Shown here: piece by piece, positions 5,997-13,306 of the stretch | Position numbering within the stretch: position 1 is the stretch's first letter | How the letters are laid out: each line of letters starts with the position of its first letter | Made by a program: the position numbers and the translations under genes | The notes under the pieces: generated by a model | Told to the model about the DNA's origin: nothing | Databases searched by the model: none | Seen by the model: only the letters and a program-made list of their open reading frames with translations | Source of the DNA: an uncultured Bacilli bacterium | Lineage (GTDB): Bacteria; Bacillota_I; Bacilli_A; RF39; UBA660 | Direction of reading: 5' to 3' | Length of the DNA: 15,907 bases | Assembly (NCBI GenBank): GCA_944363995.1 | Contig: CALVVV010000029.1 | Span: forward strand, 1-15,907

Positions 5997-7118
5997 TTAT
6001 CCTAAAACATTTATTCTGCGAAAATATTTAAAATCAAAGTTATTAATAACAACATTATTAGAAGGACTTCCTGTTTCGTGAATCCAAATTTTATTTCCCT
6101 TATCATCTTTACCAGCATAAATTCCAATATGGTTACCATTTGTGCAAGAATTTGGTGGACATAAAAAACCAACATCACCAGGTAATAATTCACTTTCAGT
6201 TATTTCTTTTGAATAATTATTCCAAATATAAGTAGTATTACCATTACCTAGATTATCATCAACAACTTGCCAAAAAACAAAATCAACAAAATGACTACAA
6301 TCTAAACCTTTTTCTGTACGTCCTTTATAATCAGAAGTTACTGTTGATCCAAAATTATTGGCTTCAAAATTTTTACTAGTTGCATAACCACCCCAATAAT
6401 ATGGAATATCGCCCACATAACTTGCTGCCGTCAAAACAATATTTTTACGATTTGTTGATAAACTAGAAGATAAATTATTTTTTATATAATTATAATCATA
6501 TTTATTACCTGTAACATATCCACTACCAGATTCATCACCATTTTCAGTTTTTGATGGTATAATCAATTTTTTTTGTTCATTTAAAGCCTTTCTTACGTTT
6601 TCTAAACGGTCTTTTATAGTTGTTAAAATATCTTGATTATCTTTTCTTGTTTCTTTATCTGAAATTTTATTAACAGCAACTCGCGCAGGATCATATAACT
6701 TATAAGCATTATCATAATTTGTTTGATTAAGATTATTTTCTGCTAAAGTAACTGCTTGCTCAAAATCATTCATAGCAACCAAAGCATTATTAGTTGATAT
6801 ATATGTAATTTGTTCAGAAGTAGCATTATTGTAACAATCAATATAAAACATAGTACCGACAGGAATTATATTTAGAACAAAATTTAACAATGTAGGAACT
6901 AAAAAAACTAAAAAACCAGCAATTACTTTTTTTGATATTGATGACCATAATTTTTTTGTGTCGACCTCGCCATTTGATATTGTTTTAATAATTTCTATAC
7001 TAATAAAAATTACTAAAAGAACTGGTACAATAATCATAATTAATGAAATTAAAGATTTAAATATACTTATTATATTTAAAATATCTATATCAGAACAAAC
7101 ATCATTTACATCTATCAT
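5997..7118 (-). CDS. Membrane-anchored NlpC/P60-type peptidase-like protein
   Basis: This 373-aa protein has three parts. Residues about 20-46 and 64-88 are two membrane helices joined by a short charged loop (SNGEVDTKKLWSSISKK). This hairpin resembles the small TrbC/VirB2-like membrane proteins common in low-GC Gram-positives. Residues about 112-185 are a charged helical spacer, followed by a Gly/Ser linker at 192-204. Residues about 225-370 are an NlpC/P60-like domain with C274 in GLDCSHFVDF, H330 in GNHIGIYAG, and H347 in WIHETG as the likely third residue. Such domains usually cut peptidoglycan stem peptides. Both ends should be outside the cell, since the hairpin crosses twice. Cysteine pairs C8/C95 and C320/C325 could form disulfides. 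AAGGAGGT precedes the ATG, and the smc stop is 17 bp upstream, so it is the last gene of that operon. Activity is not proven. Confidence 0.8.
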   Translation of the reverse strand: MIDVNDVCSDIDILNIISIFKSLISLIMIIVPVLLVIFISIEIIKTISNGEVDTKKLWSSISKKVIAGFLVFLVPTLLNFVLNIIPVGTMFYIDCYNNATSEQITYISTNNALVAMNDFEQAVTLAENNLNQTNYDNAYKLYDPARVAVNKISDKETRKDNQDILTTIKDRLENVRKALNEQKKLIIPSKTENGDESGSGYVTGNKYDYNYIKNNLSSSLSTNRKNIVLTAASYVGDIPYYWGGYATSKNFEANNFGSTVTSDYKGRTEKGLDCSHFVDFVFWQVVDDNLGNGNTTYIWNNYSKEITESELLPGDVGFLCPPNSCTNGNHIGIYAGKDDKGNKIWIHETGSPSNNVVINNFDFKYFRRINVLG

Positions 7119-7135
7119 GATTACCTCCTTATAAA

Positions 7136-10078
7136 CTATATTTCTTCTAATTTAACACTTACTAATTTACTAACACCAGATTCTTGCATAGTAATACCAT
7201 ATAATACATCGGCATATTCCATGGTTTTTTTCTTGTGAGTAATAATAATAAACTGTGTTTTTTCTTTTAAAGATCTAACATATTTACCAAATGAATCAAC
7301 ATTAACATCATCCAAAGCAGCTTCGACTTCATCTAAAATGCAAAAAGGAACGGGTTTTGATTTTAAAATAGCGAATAATAAACTAATAGCTGTAAATGTT
7401 TTTTCCCCACCTGATAAAAGTGAAATAGTTGTTAATTTTTTGCCTGGTGGGCTAGCTACAATTTCAATTCCTGTTTCTAAAATATTGTCTGGTTCAGTTA
7501 ATTTTAAATCGGCTGTTCCACCTTTAAACAATTCTTTAAACGTACTAGTAAAATTATCTTTAATAATTTTAAAAGTGTTAACAAAATCTTTAGTCATTAC
7601 TTTATCCATTTCTGCAATAATTTCTAACAAAGTATTTTCAGCTTTTGTTAAATCATCACGTTGTTTAAGTAAAAATTCATAGCGTTCATTAACTGTTGCA
7701 AATTCTTCAATAGCTCCTAAATTAACTACACCAATTTCTTTAATTTGACGTTTTAAATTATTAACTTGATTACGAGCAGCATTAGCATCCATTTCTAATT
7801 TATATTTTGTTTTGGCAAAATCATAAGTCAAAGTATAAGTTTCACTTAAAACATTTAACAAATTATCTAATTTAACATCTAAACGATTAACTGTTATTTC
7901 TAGTTGATTTAAATTTTCTTTCTTTTCATTAAATAAATTATTTTCTTTTTTTACCATTAATTCGTAATCAGATAATTCACTAGTTAAATCATCTTTTTTC
8001 TTAATTATATTATTTAAATATAATTGAATTTTTTCCTTTTTTTCTAAAGTCTCATAATATTCCTTTAAAACTTCTTGCTCTTCTTTTTCTAATTGATTAT
8101 TTAAAATATTTTCATTGCCTATTATTTCATAATTAGTTGTTTTTACTTCTTCTTCTTTTTTAACAACATTTTTTTGATAATTAGATAATAAAATTTTATT
8201 ATCTAATTTTTCTTTGTTTATCAAATAAATTTTATCTTCAACAACACGATATTGATTATCAATATTATTAATCTCTTCTTCAATATTTTTTATATCATTA
8301 ACAATCATATCAACTTCTTTAAGAAGTTTTTCTAATTCATATTTTTCTAAAATAATATTTCTAGTTTTGACAATTGTACCACCGGTTAATGAACCTCCCA
8401 CATTTATTAATTCGCCTTCTAAAGTTACTATTCGATATTTATAATTTATTGCTTTAGCCACAATATTAGCATTATCAATGTTATTAACTACCAAAACATT
8501 ACCTAATTGATTTAATATAATATTTTGATATGTTTTATCAAACTTAATCAAATTACAGGCAATATTTAAATAACCGTTTAAATTTTTAATTTTTTCTAAT
8601 GTAATATCATCAATATATTTAGGTTTTATAATATTTAAAGGAAAAAAGGTAGCTCGACCAAAATTATTATGTTTTAAATATTCTATTGCTTCCTTAGCCA
8701 TATTTTCATTATCTGTTACAATATTACTGACATTAGTCCCTAATGCTGTTGAAATGGCTAAAGAATATTGTTCATCAACGTCAAATAAATTACCAATAAT
8801 ATTATGAATACCTAACAATTTTGGATTTTCTAAAATTTTTTTTACAGCAACAGGTAAACTATTATTATTATCAATACTATATTTTAAAGATTCTATTTTA
8901 ATATTCAAATTATTTTGTTTTCGAATCTTTTCACTTAATAAACTATCAAGTTTGTTTTTATTATCTTTAATTAAATTTAAATTATCAGTTTCTTTTGTGA
9001 GTTTTTTAGTTAATTCAATATCATTTAATTCCATTACTTTTAATTCATTGATTAATTTAGTTAATTCTAATTTTGCTTGATATTCTCTTTCTTTCAATAA
9101 AATTATATTTTCATGAACTTTACTATTAGCAACATCATATTTTTTTCTTTCTAGTATTATTGCTTTGCGACTATTAATTTTTTCTACTTCACTAGTTAAA
9201 TCAATTAAAATATTTTGATATTTTTTTATTTCATTTTCTAAATTATTTATATTATTTTTAAATTCTAATATTTTTGCTTCACCTATACTATTATTAGTAC
9301 TCAAATTAGAAATATCTAAGTTAAGTTGTTCTATTTTTTCTTTATTTTGTTTATATTGAAAATTTAAATCAGTTATATCATTAACAATTAAAGCAATTTC
9401 AACATTTTTTAAATCTTCTGTTAATAAATTATATTTTAAAGCTTGCTCTTTTTGGATTCTTAATGGCTCAATTCTATTTTCTAATTCACTAACAATATCA
9501 TTAATACGCATCATGTTAGTATGTGTTTTTTCTAATTTTCGCAAAGCTTCTTCTTTTCTTCGTTTATATTTTAAAACACCAGCAGCTTCTTCAAAAATAA
9601 TTCTTCTTTCATCTGGTTTATTTGACAATATTTCTTCTATTTTTCCTTGTGAAATAATATTAAAACTTTCTTTAGCAATACCACTATCTAATAAAATATT
9701 TGTAATATCTTTTAATCTTACTTTCTCGTTGTTTAAAAAATATTCATTGGTTCCATCACGATAAACTCTTCTTTTAATAGCAATTTCGTTGAAATCTAAG
9801 GGAAAAAATTTATCAGTATTATCTAAAACTAATGTAACTGAAGCAACATTAGAACTATTTCGTGATTTACTTCCCGAAAAAATTACATCGGTCATATTAC
9901 CATCGCCTCGTAGTGATTTTACTGATTGTTCACCCAAAACCCATCTAACAGCATCAACGACATTACTTTTACCACTACCATTAGGTCCAACAATACCGGT
10001 TATTTTATTATCTAATTCAATTAAAGTCTTATCAGCAAATGATTTAAAGCCATGAGCTTTTATTGCTTTTAAATACAT
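7136..10078 (-). CDS. smc: Chromosome segregation protein Smc (short-armed)
   Basis: This 980-aa ATPase is the core of the bacterial condensin that extrudes DNA loops and separates origins. The N-terminal head has Walker A GPNGSGKS (31-38) and the Q-loop at Q144. The hinge is about 406-572, with GGSLTGG at 561-567. The C-terminal head has the signature LLSGGEK (887-893) and Walker B FCILDEVEAALDD with D916 and E917. The two coiled-coil arms span about 170-405 and 575-815, about 240 residues each, against about 340 in B. subtilis Smc (1186 aa), which accounts for the short length. Both ends and the hinge are intact, so this is not a truncation. The ribosome site AGGAG overlaps the stop codon of the pilin-like gene, indicating coupling. 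The partners scpA and scpB, and the common neighbours rnc and ftsY, are not in the window. Confidence 0.96.
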   Translation of the reverse strand: MYLKAIKAHGFKSFADKTLIELDNKITGIVGPNGSGKSNVVDAVRWVLGEQSVKSLRGDGNMTDVIFSGSKSRNSSNVASVTLVLDNTDKFFPLDFNEIAIKRRVYRDGTNEYFLNNEKVRLKDITNILLDSGIAKESFNIISQGKIEEILSNKPDERRIIFEEAAGVLKYKRRKEEALRKLEKTHTNMMRINDIVSELENRIEPLRIQKEQALKYNLLTEDLKNVEIALIVNDITDLNFQYKQNKEKIEQLNLDISNLSTNNSIGEAKILEFKNNINNLENEIKKYQNILIDLTSEVEKINSRKAIILERKKYDVANSKVHENIILLKEREYQAKLELTKLINELKVMELNDIELTKKLTKETDNLNLIKDNKNKLDSLLSEKIRKQNNLNIKIESLKYSIDNNNSLPVAVKKILENPKLLGIHNIIGNLFDVDEQYSLAISTALGTNVSNIVTDNENMAKEAIEYLKHNNFGRATFFPLNIIKPKYIDDITLEKIKNLNGYLNIACNLIKFDKTYQNIILNQLGNVLVVNNIDNANIVAKAINYKYRIVTLEGELINVGGSLTGGTIVKTRNIILEKYELEKLLKEVDMIVNDIKNIEEEINNIDNQYRVVEDKIYLINKEKLDNKILLSNYQKNVVKKEEEVKTTNYEIIGNENILNNQLEKEEQEVLKEYYETLEKKEKIQLYLNNIIKKKDDLTSELSDYELMVKKENNLFNEKKENLNQLEITVNRLDVKLDNLLNVLSETYTLTYDFAKTKYKLEMDANAARNQVNNLKRQIKEIGVVNLGAIEEFATVNERYEFLLKQRDDLTKAENTLLEIIAEMDKVMTKDFVNTFKIIKDNFTSTFKELFKGGTADLKLTEPDNILETGIEIVASPPGKKLTTISLLSGGEKTFTAISLLFAILKSKPVPFCILDEVEAALDDVNVDSFGKYVRSLKEKTQFIIITHKKKTMEYADVLYGITMQESGVSKLVSVKLEEI

Positions 10079-10088
10079 AATAATACTC

Positions 10089-10925
10089 CTATTCTGTTAC
10101 AATAACTTGTCTTAATTTTGTATTTGTATTACCAGATGAATCAGTAGCTTTATATTCAACAGTGTAATTTCCAGCAATAACATTTATATTATCTGTTACA
10201 GTTACGTAAACTTCTTCCCCACTGTTATCTGTTACTGTTATATCTGACTTAAAATCATAATTGTTAACCTCACTTAAGGTTAACGTTAAAGGGCCTGGAA
10301 AAGAAATATTCGGTCCTCTTGTATCGCGTACAACTATTGTTCGGTAAGCAATATTTGTATAATCATTATTGGTTACGGAATAAGTAGTTAAATAAGTACC
10401 TTTTTTACTAATATCAAAATTAGGAGTAGTTGTTACACTAACATCAGTAATTAAATTATTATTTTGATCTTTTGCTGTTACTCCTAAATCATTATAAGTT
10501 CCATTAATTTCAACATAAGTTAAAGCTGAACCATTAACACTAATACTAGGAATTAAAAGATAATCGTTTTTATTATTTCCAGTTTCATTTATTTCATAAT
10601 TAATAATATTATCATTATTAATTATTTTTAATATCATGTCATTAGGAAATAATTCTTCAGTTTTAGGATTTTTAATATCAATTTCTACTAAACCAGCTTC
10701 TTTTAGTTGACTTAAAGATAACGTAATAACCTCTCCAGCATTAGGGCGCTGGTTTTCGCTCATCCATAATTGTAAAGATAATTTAAGACTTTCTATTTGT
10801 TTTTCATATAAAGCATCTTCTGCCCCTTTCATTGAACTATTTGTTAAAGGGGCAATTATCAAAATAAGAGCTCCCAATAAAACAATTACTCCAATTAATT
10901 CAGCAAGTGTGAAAGCTTTTTTCAT
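10089..10925 (-). CDS. Type IV pilin-like protein with two bacterial Ig-like domains
   Basis: This 278-aa protein begins MKKAFTLAELIGVIVLLGALILIIAPL, a class III (prepilin) signal. There is a short basic leader, a likely cleavage after A4, then F at +1 and E at +5, followed by a hydrophobic helix. Ala at -1 replaces the usual Gly; this is tolerated in some prepilins. Residues about 28-125 form a pilin-like helical and variable region with W54. Residues about 132-200 and 203-278 are two Ig-like repeats of DUF5011 type, with the pattern GTYNDLGVTAKD, KGTYLTTYSV, then RTIVVRD, and GNYTVEYKATDSSGN, then RQVIVTE. Such repeats are usual in surface adhesins. No prepilin peptidase, assembly ATPase or platform gene is in the window. 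AAGGAGGA lies 5 nt before ATG. It sits between an unknown gene (11 bp) and smc (10 bp). It may be a minor pilin or an anchored surface protein. Confidence 0.8.
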   Translation of the reverse strand: MKKAFTLAELIGVIVLLGALILIIAPLTNSSMKGAEDALYEKQIESLKLSLQLWMSENQRPNAGEVITLSLSQLKEAGLVEIDIKNPKTEELFPNDMILKIINNDNIINYEINETGNNKNDYLLIPSISVNGSALTYVEINGTYNDLGVTAKDQNNNLITDVSVTTTPNFDISKKGTYLTTYSVTNNDYTNIAYRTIVVRDTRGPNISFPGPLTLTLSEVNNYDFKSDITVTDNSGEEVYVTVTDNINVIAGNYTVEYKATDSSGNTNTKLRQVIVTE

Positions 10926-10936
10926 AAAATCCTCCT

Positions 10937-11440
10937 TTAATTCATTAAAACATCACCAATAACTTCAATTAAATGATTTTTAAAATCGATAAAGCGATAA
11001 TAATTATCTTTAAAGAAATTATTTTTTGCTTGGCTAACATCAATTTCAATTATATTTTTATCAATTACATTTATTGTTGTATTATAGCGACTATATTTTA
11101 ATTTTAATGTTTCTATATCAATATTACCGTAAAAATATATTTTATTTTTACCAATATAAATACTATCTTTAACAAAAGTATTCAGATAATTATTTATTTG
11201 TTCATATTCACAAATTATATAATTAATTTTATTTTTTTTAAATTTTTTTCTTATTTTTTTTATTTTAATAGTTTTATTAAACAAACTTTTTTTTAAGCTT
11301 CCTTTTATCAAAGGATTTAATAAATTGCATTCAGTTATACAATTATTTATTTCAATTAAATTAATCAATTCTTCATTTAAGCCAATTCCTAAAACGCTAC
11401 CATTTAATTTTTTTATAATATTTTTTAATTTATTCATCAT
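10937..11440 (-). CDS. Unrecognised 167-aa protein in the tcdA-smc operon
   Basis: I do not recognise this protein. It is very rich in Lys, Asn and Ile and has no signal peptide or membrane segment. A short hydrophobic strand and turn, SVLGIGLNEELINLI (15-29), and a later block, INYIICEYEQINNYLNTFVKDSIYIGKNKIYFYGN (72-106), give a pattern that could be a degenerate nucleotide- or SAM-binding Rossmann-like fold, but no diagnostic motif is complete. Residues 45-70 are strongly basic. It starts with ATGATG at 11440; AAAAGGGG lies just upstream, inside tcdA, and the frames overlap by 11 bp, so translation is coupled to tcdA. The second ATG (11437) is equally possible. The tight overlap and an undisturbed frame in AT-rich DNA support a real gene. 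Confidence 0.7.
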   Translation of the reverse strand: MMNKLKNIIKKLNGSVLGIGLNEELINLIEINNCITECNLLNPLIKGSLKKSLFNKTIKIKKIRKKFKKNKINYIICEYEQINNYLNTFVKDSIYIGKNKIYFYGNIDIETLKLKYSRYNTTINVIDKNIIEIDVSQAKNNFFKDNYYRFIDFKNHLIEVIGDVLMN

Positions 11441-12110
11441 TAACCCCTTTTAAAATATCGTTAATAACATAATTAGTACATAAAATTCCAGCAGTTGCTA
11501 CTACATGAGCAATTGAACCTAATTTATTAATTTTTAAAGGTTGTTCCATACTATAAACTACAGGTATTTTACCTCTTATATTTTCTTTTTTTATTAAATT
11601 TCGTAATTTTTTAGCTAAAGGATCATAACAAGTTTTATCTAAATAACTAATTTTAATTTTACTAGCATCTATTCTATTAGCCATACCCATGGAAGAAATA
11701 AATTTAATTCTATGTTTTAAACAATATTTAATTATTTCTTTTTTAGTTTCTAAAGTATCACAAGCATCAATCACATAATCTATTTTGTAATTAAATAATA
11801 AATCTAAATTATTCTTCGTAATAAATTCTGTAATTTTAATAACATCACATTCTGGATTTATTTTTTTTATTCTATCAAACCAAACATCAGTTTTATATAA
11901 TCCAACATTATCAACATTAGCCATTAATTGCCTATTTAAATTAGATATATCTATTTTATCATTGTCAACTATAATTAATCTGTTAACATAAGTTCTAATT
12001 AAAGTTTCTAATGCATAACTGCCAACACCACCTAAGCCAATAATTAAAATTGTTTTATTTTTAATAATATTTAATTTATCTTTTAATAGCCAAACTAATC
12101 TTTCTTGCAT
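11430..12110 (-). CDS. tcdA: tRNA threonylcarbamoyladenosine dehydratase TcdA
   Basis: This 226-aa ThiF/MoeB/E1-like enzyme uses ATP to cyclise t6A37 of tRNAs to ct6A, which helps decode ANN codons. From the start at 12110 it shows the nucleotide loop IIGLGGVGSYALE (23-35), VDNDKIDISNLNRQ (48-61), DACDTLETKKEI (115-126), and the subfamily-specific blocks SSMGMANRIDASKIKIS (139-155), YDPLAKKLR (162-170) and VVYSMEQP (184-191). These separate TcdA from ThiF and MoeB. There are no CxxC zinc pairs, as expected for TcdA. The N-terminus is a few residues shorter than usual. The frame opens at an ATG at 12122, but the predicted promoter would start transcription there; the ATG at 12110, with GGTGGAAGG just before it, is preferred. 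It is the first gene of the operon reaching the NlpC gene. Confidence 0.9.
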   Translation of the reverse strand: MQERLVWLLKDKLNIIKNKTILIIGLGGVGSYALETLIRTYVNRLIIVDNDKIDISNLNRQLMANVDNVGLYKTDVWFDRIKKINPECDVIKITEFITKNNLDLLFNYKIDYVIDACDTLETKKEIIKYCLKHRIKFISSMGMANRIDASKIKISYLDKTCYDPLAKKLRNLIKKENIRGKIPVVYSMEQPLKINKLGSIAHVVATAGILCTNYVINDILKGVNDE

Positions 12111-12126
12111 ACCTTCCACCATACTA

Positions 12127-12155
12127 ATTATACAAAAAAAACTTAATAAAGTAAA
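12127..12155 (-). promoter_or_regulatory. Sigma-A promoter of the tcdA-smc-NlpC operon
   Basis: On the minus strand TTTACT (12155-12150) lies 17 bp before a perfect TATAAT (12132-12127). The predicted start near 12120-12122 leaves about 10 nt before the preferred tcdA ATG. No other promoter or terminator is obvious until pyrG, so this may drive all five genes. Confidence 0.6.
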
Positions 12156-12165
12156 GGAATTTAGT

Positions 12166-12171
12166 TAAAAT
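12166..12171 (+). promoter_or_regulatory. Candidate -10 for the holin-type cassette
   Basis: TAAAAT at 12166-12171 has TTAATA 17 bp upstream (12143-12148). This is a modest match. A TTGCAT at 12178-12183 has no well-spaced -10. The AT-rich context makes any call uncertain. Confidence 0.3.
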
Positions 12172-12189
12172 AAATTATTGCATTTTTTT

Positions 12190-12215
12190 ATTACTCATAT
12201 TTTATTATGGGTGAT
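12190..12215 (+). promoter_or_regulatory. Hairpin covering the ribosome binding site of the holin cassette
   Basis: ATTACTCATA (12190-12199) pairs with TATGGGTGAT (12206-12215) over 10 bp with two G-U pairs and a 6-nt loop. The 3' arm contains GGGTGAT, the only Shine-Dalgarno-like sequence before the ATG at 12221. No T run follows, so it is not a terminator. If it forms in RNA, it would limit translation. Confidence 0.5.
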
Positions 12216-12220
12216 GAAAA

Positions 12221-12514
12221 ATGGATATTTTGGATTTAATTATAAAATTATCTTCTTTAATTGTTGCGGTTGGCATTATATTAGCAAACATCAACAAAAT
12301 ATTTAATCCAATTTATAAAAAAATCAATGAACTAGAAAAAAGTCAATGTAAAAATTTTCTAGTAGATTTCTTAGCAAGAAAAGAAAATAGTGAAAAAATA
12401 ACAGATAGTCAAATTAATCGAGCTTATGAAGTATATGACCATTATATTAATGATTTAAAAGGTAATTCCTTTATAAAAGACAAATGGGAAAGGTTAATGA
12501 ATGATGAACATTGA
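12221..12514 (+). CDS. Small phage-type protein of a holin cassette
   Basis: This 97-aa protein has one N-terminal membrane helix (about 5-27, LIIKLSSLIVAVGIILANINKIF) and a charged C-terminal part ending YEVYDHYINDLKGNSFIKDKWERLM. The helix-then-YDxYINxLxGNSYI layout is familiar from small proteins just before holins in prophages of low-GC Gram-positives; I recognise the type and not a named family. No tail, lysin or integrase gene is nearby, so this is an orphan or domesticated cassette. The ATG at 12221 follows GGGTGAT, which can be hidden in a hairpin. The 3' end overlaps the next gene by 14 bp. Its single Cys is in the tether region (about residue 43). Confidence 0.7.
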   Translation: MDILDLIIKLSSLIVAVGIILANINKIFNPIYKKINELEKSQCKNFLVDFLARKENSEKITDSQINRAYEVYDHYINDLKGNSFIKDKWERLMNDEH

Positions 12515-12776
12515 TTTATTTATGAATATAATTACTTCTTCTATTACATCTGGTTTTATAGCTACACAGGCAATTCAATTTTTAAAAACTAAATTTAATA
12601 TTGTAAATAATTTAATCTATACTATAATTGAATTTGTTGTCGGATTTTTATTTGCTTTATCATTTACTGATTTAAATATAATTAACTCTTTATGGTGTGG
12701 CTTTGTATCAATTATTGGTGCGGAAGCTTTATATAATTCCTTAAAAGGTAAATTAGGATTAAAATCATTAGAATAG
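12501..12776 (+). CDS. Holin-like small membrane protein
   Basis: This 91-aa protein has two or three hydrophobic segments (about 8-27, 36-56 and 60-76) and a short basic tail, YNSLKGKLGLKS. Size, topology and the C-terminal pattern LWCGFVSIIGAEALYNSLKGK resemble phage membrane proteins placed after the previous type of gene. A holin makes lethal pores in the cytoplasmic membrane to release lysins; here that role is inferred from type and context only. It starts ATGATG inside the upstream gene with AAAGG 7 nt before, so translation is coupled. The stop abuts a bidirectional terminator. No endolysin gene follows. Confidence 0.65.
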   Translation: MMNIDLFMNIITSSITSGFIATQAIQFLKTKFNIVNNLIYTIIEFVVGFLFALSFTDLNIINSLWCGFVSIIGAEALYNSLKGKLGLKSLE

Positions 12777-12807
12777 AAAAGATATGTTATTTAACACATC
12801 TTTTTTT
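12777..12807. terminator. Bidirectional terminator between the holin cassette and the exonuclease gene
   Basis: AAAAGATATGTT (12777-12788) faces AACACATCTTTT (12793-12804) around a 4-nt loop: 12 bp, with one A-C mismatch on the plus strand that becomes G-U on the minus strand. Seven T follow on the plus strand. The holin stop abuts it, and the exonuclease stop (12789-12787) lies at the loop. Confidence 0.85.
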
Positions 12808-13296
12808 ACATTCTTGATAAACATAATTTGTAGTATAACAATCACCTACTGCACGATGAGAAACTTGATTAATTTTAAAATATTTTTTTAAAGTTTCTAG
12901 TTTATAATTATACATTTGCGGTAAACATTTTCTAGCTAATAACAAAGTATCAATATTTTCATTATTTAGTTTATCCATACCTAATAGTTTTAAATTAGTA
13001 TTTATAAATCCTAAATCAAATTCACTATTATGAGCAATTAAAGGTAAATCTTCAATAAAAGTAATAAACTTTGGTAAAACAATATCAATAGTATCTTTAT
13101 TTATCAAATCTTCGTCTTTAATACCAGTTATAGTAGTAATTATTTCTGGTATTTTTATTTTAGGATTAATTAAATAATTAAATTCACTTACTAAAACATT
13201 ATTTTTATATTTTAAAGCACCTATTTCAATTATTTTATCAAAATTTTTATTTAATCCTGTTGTTTCAATATCAAAAACAACATAATCATTATACAC
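12787..13296 (-). CDS. DnaQ/PolC-type 3'-5' exonuclease (DEDDh)
   Basis: This 169-aa protein is a single exonuclease domain of the DEDDh superfamily. Exo I is FDIETTGL with D9 and E11, Exo II is HNSEFDLGF with D94, and Exo III is HRAVGDC with H147 and D152. All four acidic residues and the catalytic His are present, so it should be active on DNA or RNA ends. It resembles the proofreading domain of PolC and the epsilon subunit but carries no polymerase or PHP region. Possible roles are proofreading in trans, repair or RNA trimming. The start is GTG at 13296. AGGTGA lies 6 nt upstream and overlaps the argS stop, so it is coupled to argS. Confidence 0.9.
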   Translation of the reverse strand: MYNDYVVFDIETTGLNKNFDKIIEIGALKYKNNVLVSEFNYLINPKIKIPEIITTITGIKDEDLINKDTIDIVLPKFITFIEDLPLIAHNSEFDLGFINTNLKLLGMDKLNNENIDTLLLARKCLPQMYNYKLETLKKYFKINQVSHRAVGDCYTTNYVYQECKKRCVK

Positions 13297-13306
13297 TATA
13301 CTTCAC

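Noticed and set aside
5929..5997. 23-codon N-terminal extension of CTP synthase
   Set aside because: The extension covers the promoter and ribosome site. The strong GGAGG and the conserved N-terminus place the start at 5928.
10089..12110. ThiF-like adenylating enzyme with JAMM protein as a ubiquitin-like or CBASS-type defence system
   Set aside because: The ThiF-fold gene has TcdA-specific blocks, the JAMM gene is 8 kb away on the other strand with its own promoter, and no ubiquitin-like, E2 or cyclase gene is present.
12190..12215. Hairpin as a transcription terminator
   Set aside because: No T run follows on either strand, and the arm coincides with the ribosome binding site.
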